Positions 34,927 through 46,477 of a DNA stretch of 64,000 nucleotides are shown here, in pieces; the first letter of the stretch is position 1, and every line of letters starts with the position of its first letter. The translations under genes and the position numbers were made by a program. This DNA comes from Kitagawia praeruptora (lineage: Eukaryota > Streptophyta > Magnoliopsida > Apiales > Apiaceae). The DNA is taken from the NCBI GenBank assembly GCA_037693485.1, contig CM075345.1, forward strand, positions 93,702,001-93,766,000. The letters run 5' to 3'. The notes under the pieces are model-generated. The model worked only from the letters and a program-made list of their open reading frames with translations. It was not told the origin of the DNA and searched no databases.

Positions 34927-35990
34927 GAAGTTAACGTCATGGGAAATTTGTAATGCAAAATATTGTTTAATTGTAGATGAACCTAGACATATTTCAAAGT
35001 AGGCCTGTCAATGGATCGGATATCCGATCCGACCCGATCCGCACTGATTTAAATGGATATGGATTGATCTAAAAAATATCCGATCCGGAACCCGATCCGA
35101 TAAGAATGATCCGAATAATAAATGGATTGGATATGGATTTAGGTTGATCCGATCCGTTTATCCGCGACCCGATCCGTTTAATTATATAATAATATATTAT
35201 ATAATATATATAATTTTAATTTCAAAATATTTTATATTGGAATAAGTTCGTTATTGAAAATCCTAAGCATTTATACCTAATCTAATATTTCCTTACTCTT
35301 CCATGCATGGCTCCAGGTTTCAGGCTCCAACCTCCAAAATTTAACGTCATTATATTTTTCTTTGATTAGCAAGATATCGAGTCTTCATTCTTAAATCTTA
35401 ATCATGGTATGTTAATTCAGTGATTCTTTCTTATATTTTCTTAAAGATTAAGATTATAATCTAATTTTGAGTTAATATGTGTTTTTGTTTTATTTTTTAG
35501 GTTAGCGGAAGTCATAATACCATGGGTAATGATCCAAGTGATTTTGATCTACTATGTGTTTTTTGCTTTATATTTTGTTTTATTTCATAATTTATACATT
35601 GAATTCTAGATTGTAACTTCTCAAATTTTACTAATTTTTTCACATATATTAGTTGGAATTAATTTTTTTTATACTTTTAAAAATAAATGGAGCAATGGAT
35701 ATCCGACATCCGATCCATTTATCCATTAAACTAAATGGATTGGATATGGATCGATCTCTGAATATCCGAGGTGTGATCCGATCCGATCCGAATCCGATAA
35801 AAATATGGATTTAGATCGATCCGATCCGAACCCGACCCGTTGACAGGTCTATTTCAAAGTGGTAAATGATAATTGTAGTTAGATTTGAAGTCAACGTCAT
35901 GGGGAAATTGGTAATGCAAAATATTGTTTAATTGTAGATGAACCTAGACATATTTCAAAGTGATCGCAAATGACAATTGTAGTTAGATTT
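34927..35990 (+). repeat. Tandem duplication of about 100 bp split by a hAT insertion
   Basis: GAAGTTAACGTCATGGG...TTTCAAAG (34927-34999) plus 35860-35886 forms one copy; 35887-35990 forms the second (GAAGTCAACGTCATGGGG...). The hAT element interrupts the first copy, so the duplication came first. Confidence 0.8.
35000..35851. mobile_element. Non-autonomous hAT element with 8-bp target duplication
   Basis: Starts TAGGCCTGTCAATGG and ends CCGTTGACAGGTCTA; TTTCAAAG lies exactly on both sides (34992-34999 and 35852-35859). Both subterminal regions are packed with GGATCGGAT and GATCCGATCC words, the usual binding-site clusters of hAT transposases. There is no coding frame. Confidence 0.92.
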
Positions 35991-36077
35991 ATTGATAAAA
36001 AAGATTTCGTGAAAGAGCAATTTTTGGATTTTATCCATGTTACAGATATGATTTCTTTAATTTAAAAAAATAAAATT

Positions 36078-37423
36078 TGTGCCACTTTGTCTCATCATAA
36101 TCTTAGTGTTCAGAACATCAGAGGCCAAGAGTACAACGACACTAGTACTATGAGGGGTGAATGGAATGGGCTGCAAGCATTATTTCTTAAAGATTATCGT
36201 TACGCTTATTACATTCACGGTTTTACATCAATTATAGTTAGCACATGTTGCTGCAACAAGAGAAGTGTCTCAATTCTCACTTTCTTTCAACCTTTGGTTT
36301 TTATTATCAATGTTGTGACAAGTTGTACTAAACATCACGATGAGTTGTAGGCCAATCAAATTGCTGAAATTGAACATTTAAAGGATATTGAGGAGATTCA
36401 GACAGGTAAAAATTTAAATCAAATTTGAACACTACAACGTCCTGGAGATAATAGATGGAACTCGCATTTCATAACAGTGTGCAATTTGATAAGAATGCAT
36501 GGTGCTACTCGTTCTATTTTAACTGAAATAGCTGTTCAAGGGACAACTTTTATTCAACCGAGCTGATGCTTTGAATGCCATAAAAATGATATGTCGTATG
36601 AATTTATGTTTATTTTACATGTGTTAAAGAAGATTATGGCTTTTGTTGATCTACTTTGGCGAGGATTGCAACAAAAAAATAAGGATTTTATGAATGCTAT
36701 GCTTTTGGTTTCTACTACAAAGCTGCTAATTCAAAAATTAAGAAGTAATGGTTGGGAAAGTCTTTTAGAGAATGTGAGATTATTTTGTGAGAGATATACT
36801 ATCTTGATTCTTGACATGGTTGCTCCTTATTTTGATGTATTGAATCTCTTCGGCAACAAGGAAAACAAAGATAAACAATGACAATGGAACACTACAGAGT
36901 TGAAATATTTGCCGCTGCCATAGATCAACAATTACAGGAGTTAGATAATAGGTTTAGTGAACAAACAACAAAGCTTCTCATTTTGAGTACATCATTGAAT
37001 CCTAAATATGGTTACAGATCATTCAATATAGAGGATTTTTGTATGCTTGCTCAAAAATTCTATCCTCATAATTTTTTTGGAAGAAGAAAAAATTTGTTTA
37101 AAGTGTAAATTACAGCATTATAGGCTAGATATTCTTACTCATCCACATTTCAAGGATATTACTATTCTTGGTGATTTATGTCAAGGAATGGTAACAACAT
37201 GGAATCCGAAGGGTAGTCACTAGTAAATAGATTTTTACGTCTTGTCTTGACACTTCATGCATCTACTTCAACATCCGAGAGAGTTTTTTGAACTATAAAA
37301 ATAGTGAACACAAGTCTTTGTAGTCGAATGGAAGATGAATTTTTGAGAGATTACTTGTTTGTGTATATAGAAAAAGAGATTGCAGAATCCGTAAGCTTCG
37401 ATGATATCATTGAAACATTTTAA
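36078..37423 (+). pseudogene. Dead hAT transposase (TTF-type, zinc finger MYM-type protein 1-like)
   Basis: Successive frames together cover a TTF-type hAT transposase: GQEYNDTSTMRGEWNGLQAL near 36120, GLQQKNKDFMNAMLLVSTTK near 36665, NGWESLLENVRLFCERY near 36750, HYRVEIFAAAIDQQLQELDN near 36890, and the C-terminal dimerisation part (SRMEDEFLRDYLFVYIEKEI) ending in TAA at 37423. In-frame stops occur near 36350, 36430, 36565, 36880 and 37290, with frame changes, and the N-terminal zinc finger was not found. Its relation to the hAT termini at 35000-35851 is unknown. Confidence 0.85.
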
Positions 37424-39156
37424 ATGATCAAAGAAAGATTAGTACATCTTAAATAAATCGGTATATTTTCAGAATTTTATATGGTCCGTGACTTGTACTT
37501 GTGCCCTCACTTTTTTTTGTCATGAATAACTTACTCGTACATAAATTGTACCGTAATACAATATCCGTTATAAGAGGTTTCTTTCATTCAAGAAAGTTTA
37601 CTATCTAACTGAAAGGCACACATGTTGTACAGACGCTTAGACAATAAAGCTTTAAAGTATGAAAGGAAGAACACCACAAAAAGAAGGGTCTCGTTAAAAC
37701 CCCACAAGAGAAAAACCCCATGAGAAAAAACTCAAAGGGGGAAAAAGAGTGCCCACAAAATATAAAAATACATCGTTTTACCAATTGCTACTTACAATAA
37801 GCATAACTACTTGTAACTTTTGTGAGTCCATTGCTATCAATTTTCGTCGCATACTTGTTTTTTTTTCTTCCTCCTATTGGTTGCTCCATTACTTCTTGAT
37901 TGAAAAAGTTGAGTCATTAATGTTTAAAAAATGTTTTGGTCCCCCAATACCATATTCCTTGTTCGGCCCCTATAAACAAAGGTGCTAATATTGACAACTC
38001 ATCAAAAATATTAATATATCATTCTTTCTTTCTTCAATAATACTTTTGACACCTTTGTCACCAAAATTTGTTTCAATAGTAATCTAAATCAAATAAGTAT
38101 AATTAAAATTAGAAGTGTAAAGAAAAGATGGAGTTACTTTTCCTTGGGTGAGAAAAAGTGTAAAGAGGTGAAGGAGGGAAGCAGAATCTTGGGTGTGTAG
38201 TAGAAACAACAAGAAGATCCTGGCATTCTGTTTAGAAATTATGTATATTGATGTTTGGTTGTATTGCGGGATTTTTAACGAGGCCTGCCTATGTATGGAG
38301 TCTTCTTCTCTGATATTGAGGTTTTATTGTCTAACTTCCGGAGAAATCTCTTTCTCATGTCAATCGTAATTCAGGTTACAACCCATGGATTGGTTAAGCA
38401 TACCTTTCGGATAGATGATAAGCTTTTGTGGATGAAAGAATGTCTCATTTCTTTTCGGACTGTATAATCTTTATCTTTTAAATGAAATCGTTTCATTTAT
38501 GAAAAAAAATAGATAAGAAAGAACATGTCTTTAATAATGATGTATACACTATTATGTTTTAGAAGGATACCAAAAATATTAGAAAAAGTACCAAAAATTG
38601 ATCATTGGCACTCCTCTTAGTCCAATGGATAACCAGCAAGAGTGTCGTGACACATCATGTCACATGATGCTTTGACACTCTTTTTGACATCCATATTAGA
38701 GATGCTCTTATGAACGATTCTGAAATTGTATCTCTTTTTTATAAATAATTAGGCTTATATATATTAAAAATAATATTTATTTAAATAAATTTCGGGATAG
38801 ACGAAAATCGAATCTAAATTCTAAAATAAAAAGAGGTAAATCCTTATCATTTAAGTTGTTTCTGTTAAAATATAATATAAATATCCAGTTGGGTCTTTCT
38901 CTAACATCTTAAGATTTTGGATGGACCGGTTACTTAACATAGTATTAGAGCTCAAGCACGCAGAGGTCTCAGATTCGACTCTCTACAACCCCCAATAATC
39001 TCAATATATATTACGAATACTGATTAAAATATAATATAAAAATCAATTTTAAATGGACTAATTACTTAACAGTTTCATTGTACTCATTCTAAAGATATAT
39101 CTTGATGTATCATGTCCTGCATAAATTTACACAAATTGATGATATTCTTCGACCAT
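37424..39156. other. Intergenic with repeat remnants
   Basis: At 37690-37755 is a run of AAAACCCC-like words ending GGGGGAAAAAGAGTGCCC, a phrase common in plant LTR elements. At 38696-38712 is a Tourist-type end (AGAGATGCTCTTA) without a partner. At 38930-38990 an A-box/B-box-like segment may be a SINE remnant. No gene. Confidence 0.4.
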
Positions 39157-39159
39157 TAA

Positions 39160-39558
39160 GAGCATCTCCAATAGAGGTTGCCAACATAGTTGCCAACTTC
39201 TACCACATCATCAAATATATTACTTTTTTATTTCTTCTTTCCTCCATCTCATTGTTGGCAACTTTTATTACAAATCTACTCCAATAGTTGTCAACTTTAA
39301 CAATTGTCAATGTGGTCCCATAAATAAATTTTATATTATCTTATAAATATATTTAAAATATAGGAGATATAAAAAAGGTTAAAATTAAATACATTTTTGG
39401 TGAGTTGTATGTGTTTTAACTAAATAGGGAAGTTGCCAATTTTTGGCAACTTTGGTTGACAATTGTTGGCAACATTAATACTCCAATAGATGGACAACCA
39501 AGGATGACATGCCACATAGGATTTGGCAACCTCTTGGCAACCCCTATTGGAGATGCTC
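39160..39558. mobile_element. Tourist-type MITE, copy 2
   Basis: GAGCATCTCCAATAG...CTATTGGAGATGCTC with TAA duplications on both sides (39157-39159, 39559-39561). The interior repeats TTGCCAAC/GTTGGCAAC words in both orientations. Confidence 0.9.
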
Positions 39559-39561
39559 TAA

Positions 39562-40255
39562 GAGCATCTCCAATGGTAAAACCTGTTAGTTAAATTCATC
39601 CATGTGTCACCTACATGACATCTATGTGGCACATTTTAGATATTAGGTAAAAATTCAATACTCCAACCATTATTCCTTAGCAAAAAAATATAGATAACTA
39701 AAATTGGGCTAGCTACATTTGTAAAATCTCTAAATCTATTAGAGCATCTCCAACCATTACCATCTATTAGTTAAAAAGTCTAGGTGTCACCTTAATATAC
39801 ATATTAGCTAAAAAATATAGCCCTCCAACCATCAGAGCTGTTAGCAATAATTATAGATATCCTCCATCTCGTCTTCTATATTTATTGAGTTATAGTAATT
39901 AGCTAAAACATCCACGTTAGCTTTATGCCATATTTAACACATTAATATATACCATTTAAATCAATTCCTACCCATCCATTACACAATATATATTGTTTTT
40001 GAATTATAGCTAACTATTATAGCTAATATCATTGGAGCACAACCCCTTACAGGTTCAACAAATTTTAGCTAACTATTATTTTAGTTAATCATTATACCTA
40101 CTACCCTTGGAGATGCTCTTAGGTATAATTTTAGATAATATAATTATACATAATACCATTGGAGTAAACCTAGAACCTCTTAGCTATAATTTTAGATAAT
40201 TATCAATATATTATATTATAACTAATAAATATACATAACACCCTTGAAGATGCTC
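39562..40255. mobile_element. Tourist-type MITE, copy 3, interrupted by copy 4
   Basis: Begins GAGCATCTCCAATGG right after the TAA that follows copy 2 and ends CCCTTGAAGATGCTC. Copy 4 is inserted at 39742-40118. The TAA between copies 2 and 3 serves as duplication for both. Confidence 0.8.
39742..40118. mobile_element. Tourist-type MITE, copy 4 (nested)
   Basis: GAGCATCTCCAACC...CTTGGAGATGCTC with TTA duplications (39739-39741, 40119-40121). Inserted within a related element. Confidence 0.85.
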
Positions 40256-40509
40256 TATCATCCGTATTCCACCACTCTTTTTGACGATTCTTTTCATTTA
40301 AATACATAACTATGTTCATGAATCGTGAAGACTTACATTTTAGGTAAATGGCCTCGGTGGGGTTCGCTAATCATGTTTAAGCCGCACGATGCACGCATTT
40401 TCTACAAATGCTTTTGACTGGATAATGCGTACAATAATCTTGGGTTCGATATAACAACCAAATATTTCTATCATTTGTTATTTTGCTTGGTTAGAATCGT
40501 AACTTCTAT

Positions 40510-40882
40510 GGGTCCGGTTACTGGCAAACGCATGCCAAGAACGGGTTATGTAGCATAAGGTTTTTAAGTCGTCGATCCAACGGTTCTGATTTTTTTAAAA
40601 AAAATAACACCGTACCGCATAAACTTTTTGCGATACAGAGTAATTACCAAAATGTCCCTACTGTTCACGTACCGCAGAAACTTTCTGTGGTACGGTGAAC
40701 AGTAGATTTTTTATGTGAAAACAGGGGAGCATTTTGGTAATTACTCCGTACCGCAGAAAATTTATGCGGTACGGTATTATTTTTTTTTTAAATCACAGCC
40801 GTTGGATCAACGATCCAACGACTTAAAAACCGTATGTTAAATAACCCGTCCCTGGCATGCGTTTGCCAGGGACCGGGAGCCC
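40510..40882. mobile_element. Hairpin MITE, copy 2, with 8-bp target duplication
   Basis: ACTTCTAT occurs exactly on both sides (40502-40509, 40883-40890), pointing to the hAT superfamily. The ends repeat the layout of copy 1: a CCCTGGCAAACGCATGCCAGGG palindrome-like end, then CCGTTGGATCAACGATCCAACG. The centre is different, built of GTACCGCAGAAA / TTTATGCGGTAC inverted words. No coding capacity. Confidence 0.9.
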
Positions 40883-41056
40883 ACTTCTATTTATCCCAAT
40901 TTTTTTTGATAGTTAACATCAACTATGTATTTAATTTTGTTTTAGAAAGAGTAGCACTTGAGAGAGAATCATCTAATTTTTTCTTATTATACAACAGAAC
41001 TATTTTTTAAAAAAAAAGTTTCAAAAATCTTTTCCAAAAAAAAAAAAAATTGTCAC

Positions 41057-41290
41057 GACCACGTCATCACTACTGACGTGCCATTGCCACATCATCTACC
41101 GCATCATCACTGCTGACGTGACACCGCCTCGTCATCAATGATGGCATGACAGTGCCACATCATCACTGCTAACGTGGCAGTACCACGTGGCATTGTCACG
41201 TCATCAGTAACGTCAACGTCATCATGATGATATGGTACTGTCACGTGTGACGACGTGGCAATAACATCAGTAGTGACACTTCAGCAACGG
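41057..41290. promoter_or_regulatory. Dense cluster of ACGT-core (bZIP-type) sites
   Basis: About ten ACGT cores within 230 bp, most in TGACGTGGCA, CACGTCATC or CACGTGGC contexts, the binding words of plant bZIP/TGA factors. They lie in a degenerate repeat of roughly 28-30 bp (GCCACATCATCACTGCTGACGT). No gene follows on either side, so regulatory activity is unproven. Confidence 0.6.
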
Positions 41291-42379
41291 TACCACATTA
41301 GCATTTGTAACTATCACAGAATTAATAAAATGGTCTTTTTCTATTATAGAATAAAAAAAATTGATTTTTGTTTTTGTGGAACCAAAAATTAAAATTTGTA
41401 TTCTACCACAGAATAAAAATTAATGGTTATTCATATAAGATGATTGTTTATAGAATAATAGCCGTTTTATGAATATGTAGTTGTTATGTCAAAGAGTTAC
41501 TAATATTTTAGTCCCTTATCGAGTATGATTGTAATAATTTTCACTAAATTAAAAATTTTGTGATTTATATTACACATAGAGAAAAATTCAATAGAGATCA
41601 TCATTTTATTTAAGACCATAAAGATCATATATTTAAAACATTAAAAAACTTATCATTTATCATTTTTTATGGTTAAATTGTTAAGAGCATTTGAATCTCC
41701 AATTTAATTACTCCTTCAATTCCATAATTACTGTCATATTTAAATTTTTTGTGTACAAAAATCAAAGAAATAAAATTTATGAGATGGATGAAGTTTGTTT
41801 TGGTTGCTTTTTCTTTTTTGAACAAATAGGTTTACATTGTAATCTAGTTTTAATAATTTTTTTAGTAAATTTTGAGATAAACAAGAATCGAATCCAAAAT
41901 TTGAAAATATAAGAGATAAATTTTAACCACTTGAATTATCTAAACAAGGTTATTATTCAATAGATTTTTGTAGCTATGATGGTTGATTGGAACCAAATCA
42001 TAAGTAGAAATTTATAACTAAGTATTTAGAAAGAAATAATTTAAATATTTGACATTTAAGCACTTGAAAAGAATTTTTGGAATTTTTTTATATTTTTGTA
42101 TTTTCTTTTCTCAGAATGTGTTTGGCTTTCTCTTATGTGTAGCACGTCATTTATTTATAGATTTACTCGAATATATCAATATACAAATATCACTAAAGGA
42201 AAAAAAAAAATAAGTGTTACCAATGTGTCATATGTGCATGAACTTAAGAGGAAGTTTCCGTTATTAGGGATGTGAAAAAAAAAGTTAAAAGATCAAAAAA
42301 ATTGAAGTCAATAAAAATCAAAAAATTTAAATCAAATCGAATTGACGGAACAGTCAACAGTTGGATAATGATTACGATG
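41291..42379. other. AT-rich intergenic, no gene seen
   Basis: No credible coding frame or repeat recognised. Confidence 0.4.
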
Positions 42380-42545
42380 TTTTTTTTTTTTTTTTTTTGA
42401 ATAAAAGACAAATTTCATTACTCAGAAATGTCATACAAAAGAGACTCCAACAACAAGCTTGGAGGAGTCGTAAACACCACTTGACAATTTAGAGAACATG
42501 GTAATTTAGCTGCTAAATGAGCGACCCTATTCGCTTACCATTCAT
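42380..42545 (-). mobile_element. 3' end of a LINE (truncated), with poly(A)
   Basis: On the minus strand a frame ends ANRVAHLAAKLPCSLNCQVV then FTTPPSLLLESLLYDISE and TAA, the C-terminal RNase H-like tail of plant L1-type LINE ORF2, followed by AATGAAATTTGTCTTTTATTC and a run of A (T 42380-42398 on the plus strand). The element is severely 5'-truncated, as is usual for LINEs. Confidence 0.8.
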
Positions 42546-42631
42546 ATAATATTATATGTATAATTAAAATATTATCATATAATTATATGTAATATATTAT
42601 TTACTATACAAAAATTGAACTAGCATAGTTA

Positions 42632-42889
42632 AGGTCTGTCTCTAAAAAATTTTCTCATTTCCCTTGAATACGTTTGCCAACGTACACTTTTAATCGTTAA
42701 TATCTTTAATTTTGTATTAGCTTTAAATATAAAAACTTCAATGTATTAAAGTACTCATAAATACGAATCCAACAAGATCATTTATGACTATATTTGGTTT
42801 TATAGATTAGACGTAAATTAGTAATTTGTCTCATGTTATGAACAATCCCGACATATCAAACGAGAGAAGCAATATGAGACGGATGAAGT
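42632..42889 (-). mobile_element. Stowaway MITE family A, copy 2 (degenerate)
   Basis: The interior matches the MITE at 11327-11585 in inverse orientation (ACGTTTGCCAACG, TTAATCGTTAATATC, AAAACTTCAATGTATTAAAG). Ends are worn: only a GATGAAGTA-like right end and no clean CTCCCTC left end. Confidence 0.75.
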
Positions 42890-43465
42890 ATAATGAACAC
42901 AATAAATAGCAGGTGACGGTATTATTTAATCCTGATGACGTAAACAGAAGTTGTTCTTAAACATTGATTATAAATTTTAGGGTATTTACTAAAAATACCA
43001 GTTATAAAGTTTCTATTTTCAAAAATACCATCTCTTTTAATTAATTGCAATTTTATTTAACTAAGTTTCAAAATTATAAAAATACCACAAATTAGATCAA
43101 CCCCTTCCCTCCCCCTTTGACCCACCGACTTCAACAACTTCAACACTTTTTTTTTTAAGGTGGGGTGATATTTTGGTTGCAACCACATGCAACTACATTC
43201 AACTTTTTTTTAAGGTGGGATGCTTTTGGTGGATTTGGGTTGCAAGGCCCCGCCAGGGGCAATATTCAACCAAATGCAACCAAATTCAACTTTTTTTAAG
43301 GTAGAGTGATTTTGGGTTGCAGGGTCCCGCCAGGGGCAATATTCAACCAAATGCAACAACATTCAACTCTCTATATATAAATAGTTGCATGTGGTTGCAT
43401 TCAGTTGCTGATTTCAAGTTCCATTTTTCAGTTGTCATTTTCGATCTCTTTTTGGAAATATATAT

Positions 43466-43786
43466 ATATAGTAAGGATCTAGGAAAAACCTCGTTTAATG
43501 GAAAACTTAGAAAACTAAATCAAAATATAACATATATGGTATGCAAACTAATCGTTGGGAGATGAAGAAAAATGTGGTGAAATTAGATTTAAAAAAAATA
43601 TCACCGATTGACGGGAAAAATCAAATTAAAAATGGAGGGGATTAGGTGTGATTCTGTGTGTGAGTGTGTATTTGATTAGTGTGTGGGTGGCCCTGGCGGG
43701 GCCATTGATCTTAATACATCTAATGGCTAGGATTAGTACCTTAGTTTTCTTCAAAAAATAAGTTCTCTTTTGAGCACTTGCCTATA

Positions 43787-43790
<4 letters not shown>
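43466..43790. mobile_element. MITE-like element inside the foldback
   Basis: The left GGAAAACTTAGAAAACTAA and the right TTAGTTTTCTTCAAAAAATA are inverted with mismatches, and an outer pair (AAAAACCTCGTTT / TTCTCTTTTGAGC) fits loosely. No clear duplication. Confidence 0.45.

Positions 43791-43793
<3 letters not shown>

Positions 43794-43832
<39 letters not shown>
43794..43832. repeat. (TA)n microsatellite
   Basis: Uninterrupted TA dinucleotides of about 40 bases. Confidence 0.95.
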
Positions 43833-43834
<2 letters not shown>

Positions 43835-44180
43835 TTAGCGTTCAAATAGAAACCAACCTTAGAATAGAAACTAGAAATCTACACTAAATAAATTATATTT
43901 CATTTATTTTAATGGCCCAGCTAGGGGTACCTTCACAAAAAAATTATAAAATTCTTGGCTCTATTCAACAAAAATAAAAAATAATAAAAAAATTACTGTT
44001 CACGTGCCACGTCATCACGTGAACAGTAACTTTTAATTTTTTTTTTTAATAGAGCCAATAATTTTAAACGTTTTTGGTATTGGGGTACCCCTAATTTGGT
44101 CATTAGATTAGCTTGAAATATTTAATTTAGGTTTAGTTTCTAGTTTTTATTCTAAGTTAGTTTCTATTAGAACAAGACCC
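43833..44180. mobile_element. MITE with about 45-bp inverted ends inserted in TA repeats
   Basis: GGTTAGCGTTCAAATAGAAA at the left matches the inverse of TTTCTATTAGAACAAGACCC at the right; complementarity continues through AACCAACCTTAGAATAGAAA. TA tracts flank both ends, hiding any duplication. Confidence 0.8.
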
Positions 44181-44593
44181 TATATATATATATATAGTTC
44201 AAAAAAGAGGTCGAAAATGACAACTGAATAATGGAACTTGAAATCAAAAATTTAGTTGCATGTGGTTGCATTCAGTTGAATGTGGTTGCATTTAGTTGAA
44301 TATGCCCCTGCGGGGCCTTGCAACCCAAATCCACCAAAATAGCACTCCATCTTTAAAAAAAAAAAAATTGAACGTGGTTGCATTTAGTTGAATGTGGTTG
44401 TTCCTGTGGGGCCTTGCAAGTTGCAATCCAAATCCACCAAAATATCACCCCACCTTAAAAAAAAAAAAGTCGATGAACAGTAATGTTCATCCAAAATTCT
44501 GGGCAGGAAATTGGGTTGAAAGAGGAAAGATGGTAATTTTGCAAATAAGATTGTATTTTTGCAAAAATTTACTTTTGACAATATATTTATGAA

Positions 44594-44880
44594 AAGGCTT
44601 AATGACCTTTTGGACCTTCATATTTGCGCAGTTATACTCATAAAGCCCTAAGATTTAAAGTTGTTCCTTTTTGCCCCTTCAACGTCAGAAATATACCTTT
44701 TAGCCACTTTACCGTCGTCTTTTTGACACAAAACCGTTGCCTTTTAAAGGCCAAAGACGACGGTTTATGGCTAAAAGGTACATTTTTGAATTTGGAGGGA
44801 CAAAAATAAACAATTTTAAACCTTAGGGCTTTATGGGTATAACTGCGCAAACTTGAAGAGCCAAAAGGTCATTAAGCCTT
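44594..44880. mobile_element. Palindromic MITE with AAGGCTTAATGACC ends
   Basis: AAGGCTTAATGACCTTTTGG and CCAAAAGGTCATTAAGCCTT are exact inverse partners, and the match extends inward through TAAAGCCCTAAG. Because it is palindromic both strands show frames starting MRSYTHKALRFK; neither is a gene. ATGAAAA words lie on both sides. Confidence 0.85.
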
Positions 44881-45445
44881 ATGAAAATAGCCCTAAATTT
44901 TATCATCATCTTCAATACTAAATTTGAATATGCACTCGTAATTTTGTAATAATAAAAATTATGTCATTGTACATTTTTAAATATTTTTTCTTTTATGTTC
45001 TAAATTTTATTAAATTTGTATAAACTTTTTAACTAGGTAAAAAATCGGAAAAAAATTGAAATCGATAAACAATTAATCAAACAGAAAATAATTATCGTGA
45101 ACGATTTGCTACATTTAATACGTAAAAAACCGGACCGAACAAATATATCAATTTGATAATAATTTTCAGTAAAAATCGAGTCAAACCAATCCATAATTCC
45201 ATACACATTCGTATCGCTCACTACATGGGGTCGGGGTCATATCCTAGAAAATCCTAAAGTTTTCGAATCAAGAAACGAATATTTGCAACTCTTTTGGTTA
45301 TGATTTCACATCACTCTGTGTTTTATTGGTCCAATTTCCGGAAATTATGATGTTTACGTTATCGCATCTATCTAATCTCACATTCGGTTTTGTTCTACTT
45401 TTTTTTTTTTTCTGTGCTTAATGTCAAATTATATGATTGATGAGA
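44881..45445. other. Intergenic, no gene seen
   Basis: AT-rich; nothing recognised. Confidence 0.4.
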
Positions 45446-46100
45446 TTGATTTTAGGGATGGACATTTCACCCACCCCGTCTCATTCTAATCCGATTTCCA
45501 CTCCGTTTGGATTGAAGATTGGGGAAATATTTCGGGTTTGAGATGGAGAGCGGGAAATATTTAAAAATTTGGGGATCGGGATGGAGTCGGGGATTAAGGG
45601 TTTTCCGTCCCGATCCCTAATTATAATATTATTTAAAAATATATTTATATATGTATATAATTAAAGTAATATAAGTAAATATATTTATATACATTATCAT
45701 TGTTTAAAAATTTTAATTTATTTCATTGATTCAAAATTTTAATAATAAATTTAAATTTAATTATAATAATTTAATTATATTTTTTAATATAAATAAATAT
45801 TAAGTCGAAATGTTTTATAGAATAGGTAATTGAATTTAAATTATATATTATATATTATGATTTAGCAAAAAACAATAAAAAAAATATATAGAATGTATAC
45901 AAATTATTTTTTTTAAAAAAACTATTTAAAATCCTCGATTTCCCGCGGGGATCCCCGTTCTCCGTTCGGGACGGGAATCGAGAAGTAAAATATTTCTTTT
46001 TTCGGGATCGGGGAGCGGGTATGAGTTCAGGGATTTGGGATTGAATTGCACTCCCCGATCCCGAAGTAACCCAACGCCTATCCCCAATCGACTCGAAGAC
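45446..46100. mobile_element. Worn hAT-like element with GGGGATCGGGA subterminal repeats
   Basis: Left side TAGGGATGGACATTTCACCC resembles a hAT end and both sides contain clusters of GGGGATCGGG / CCCGATCCC. No matching right terminus or duplication was found. Confidence 0.5.
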
Positions 46101-46477
46101 ATTACGGAATAAAAATTAAAGTATTGCAGCATATTCTCAAATTGAATTTTAGATGTATATTTCTAAATAATTTGTATCATCATTTGTACATATAATATCG
46201 CAACATGTCACATTTTACTCCTTACAAAGTTACTATTTTAACCCTTCATATATTTAATATACAACATTTAATAATCTTGTATTCAATATATGTTTATTTA
46301 ATATCTACTTAAATATAATATGAGAAAATGCCCAATTTACACACTTTTCATTATATGATGGCCCGATATATCTATGGACTGGTAGTTTGGCCCTAAGTAC
46401 TCACTCAACACGTTACATCCATCGGCGTATATGCATTTTGCATAAATTAGGAAGTTATATATCTTAATTCACAGGAT

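Larger units (their letters stand above)
43140..44470. mobile_element. Foldback-like structure with GGGTTGCAAGGCCCCG arms
   Basis: The left arm (about 43155-43430) and right arm (about 44225-44460) are inverted relative to each other and share TTGCATGTGGTTGCATT, GGTGGATTTGGGTTGCAAGG and TTAAGGTGGGGTGATATTTT. Each arm contains two to three tandem sub-repeats of about 80-90 bp. Between the arms are two MITE-like elements and (TA)n tracts. Outer boundaries are uncertain. Confidence 0.6.

Noticed and set aside
35000..37423. One autonomous hAT element made of the termini at 35000-35851 plus the transposase
   Set aside because: The 8-bp duplications close the element at 35851, before the transposase begins.
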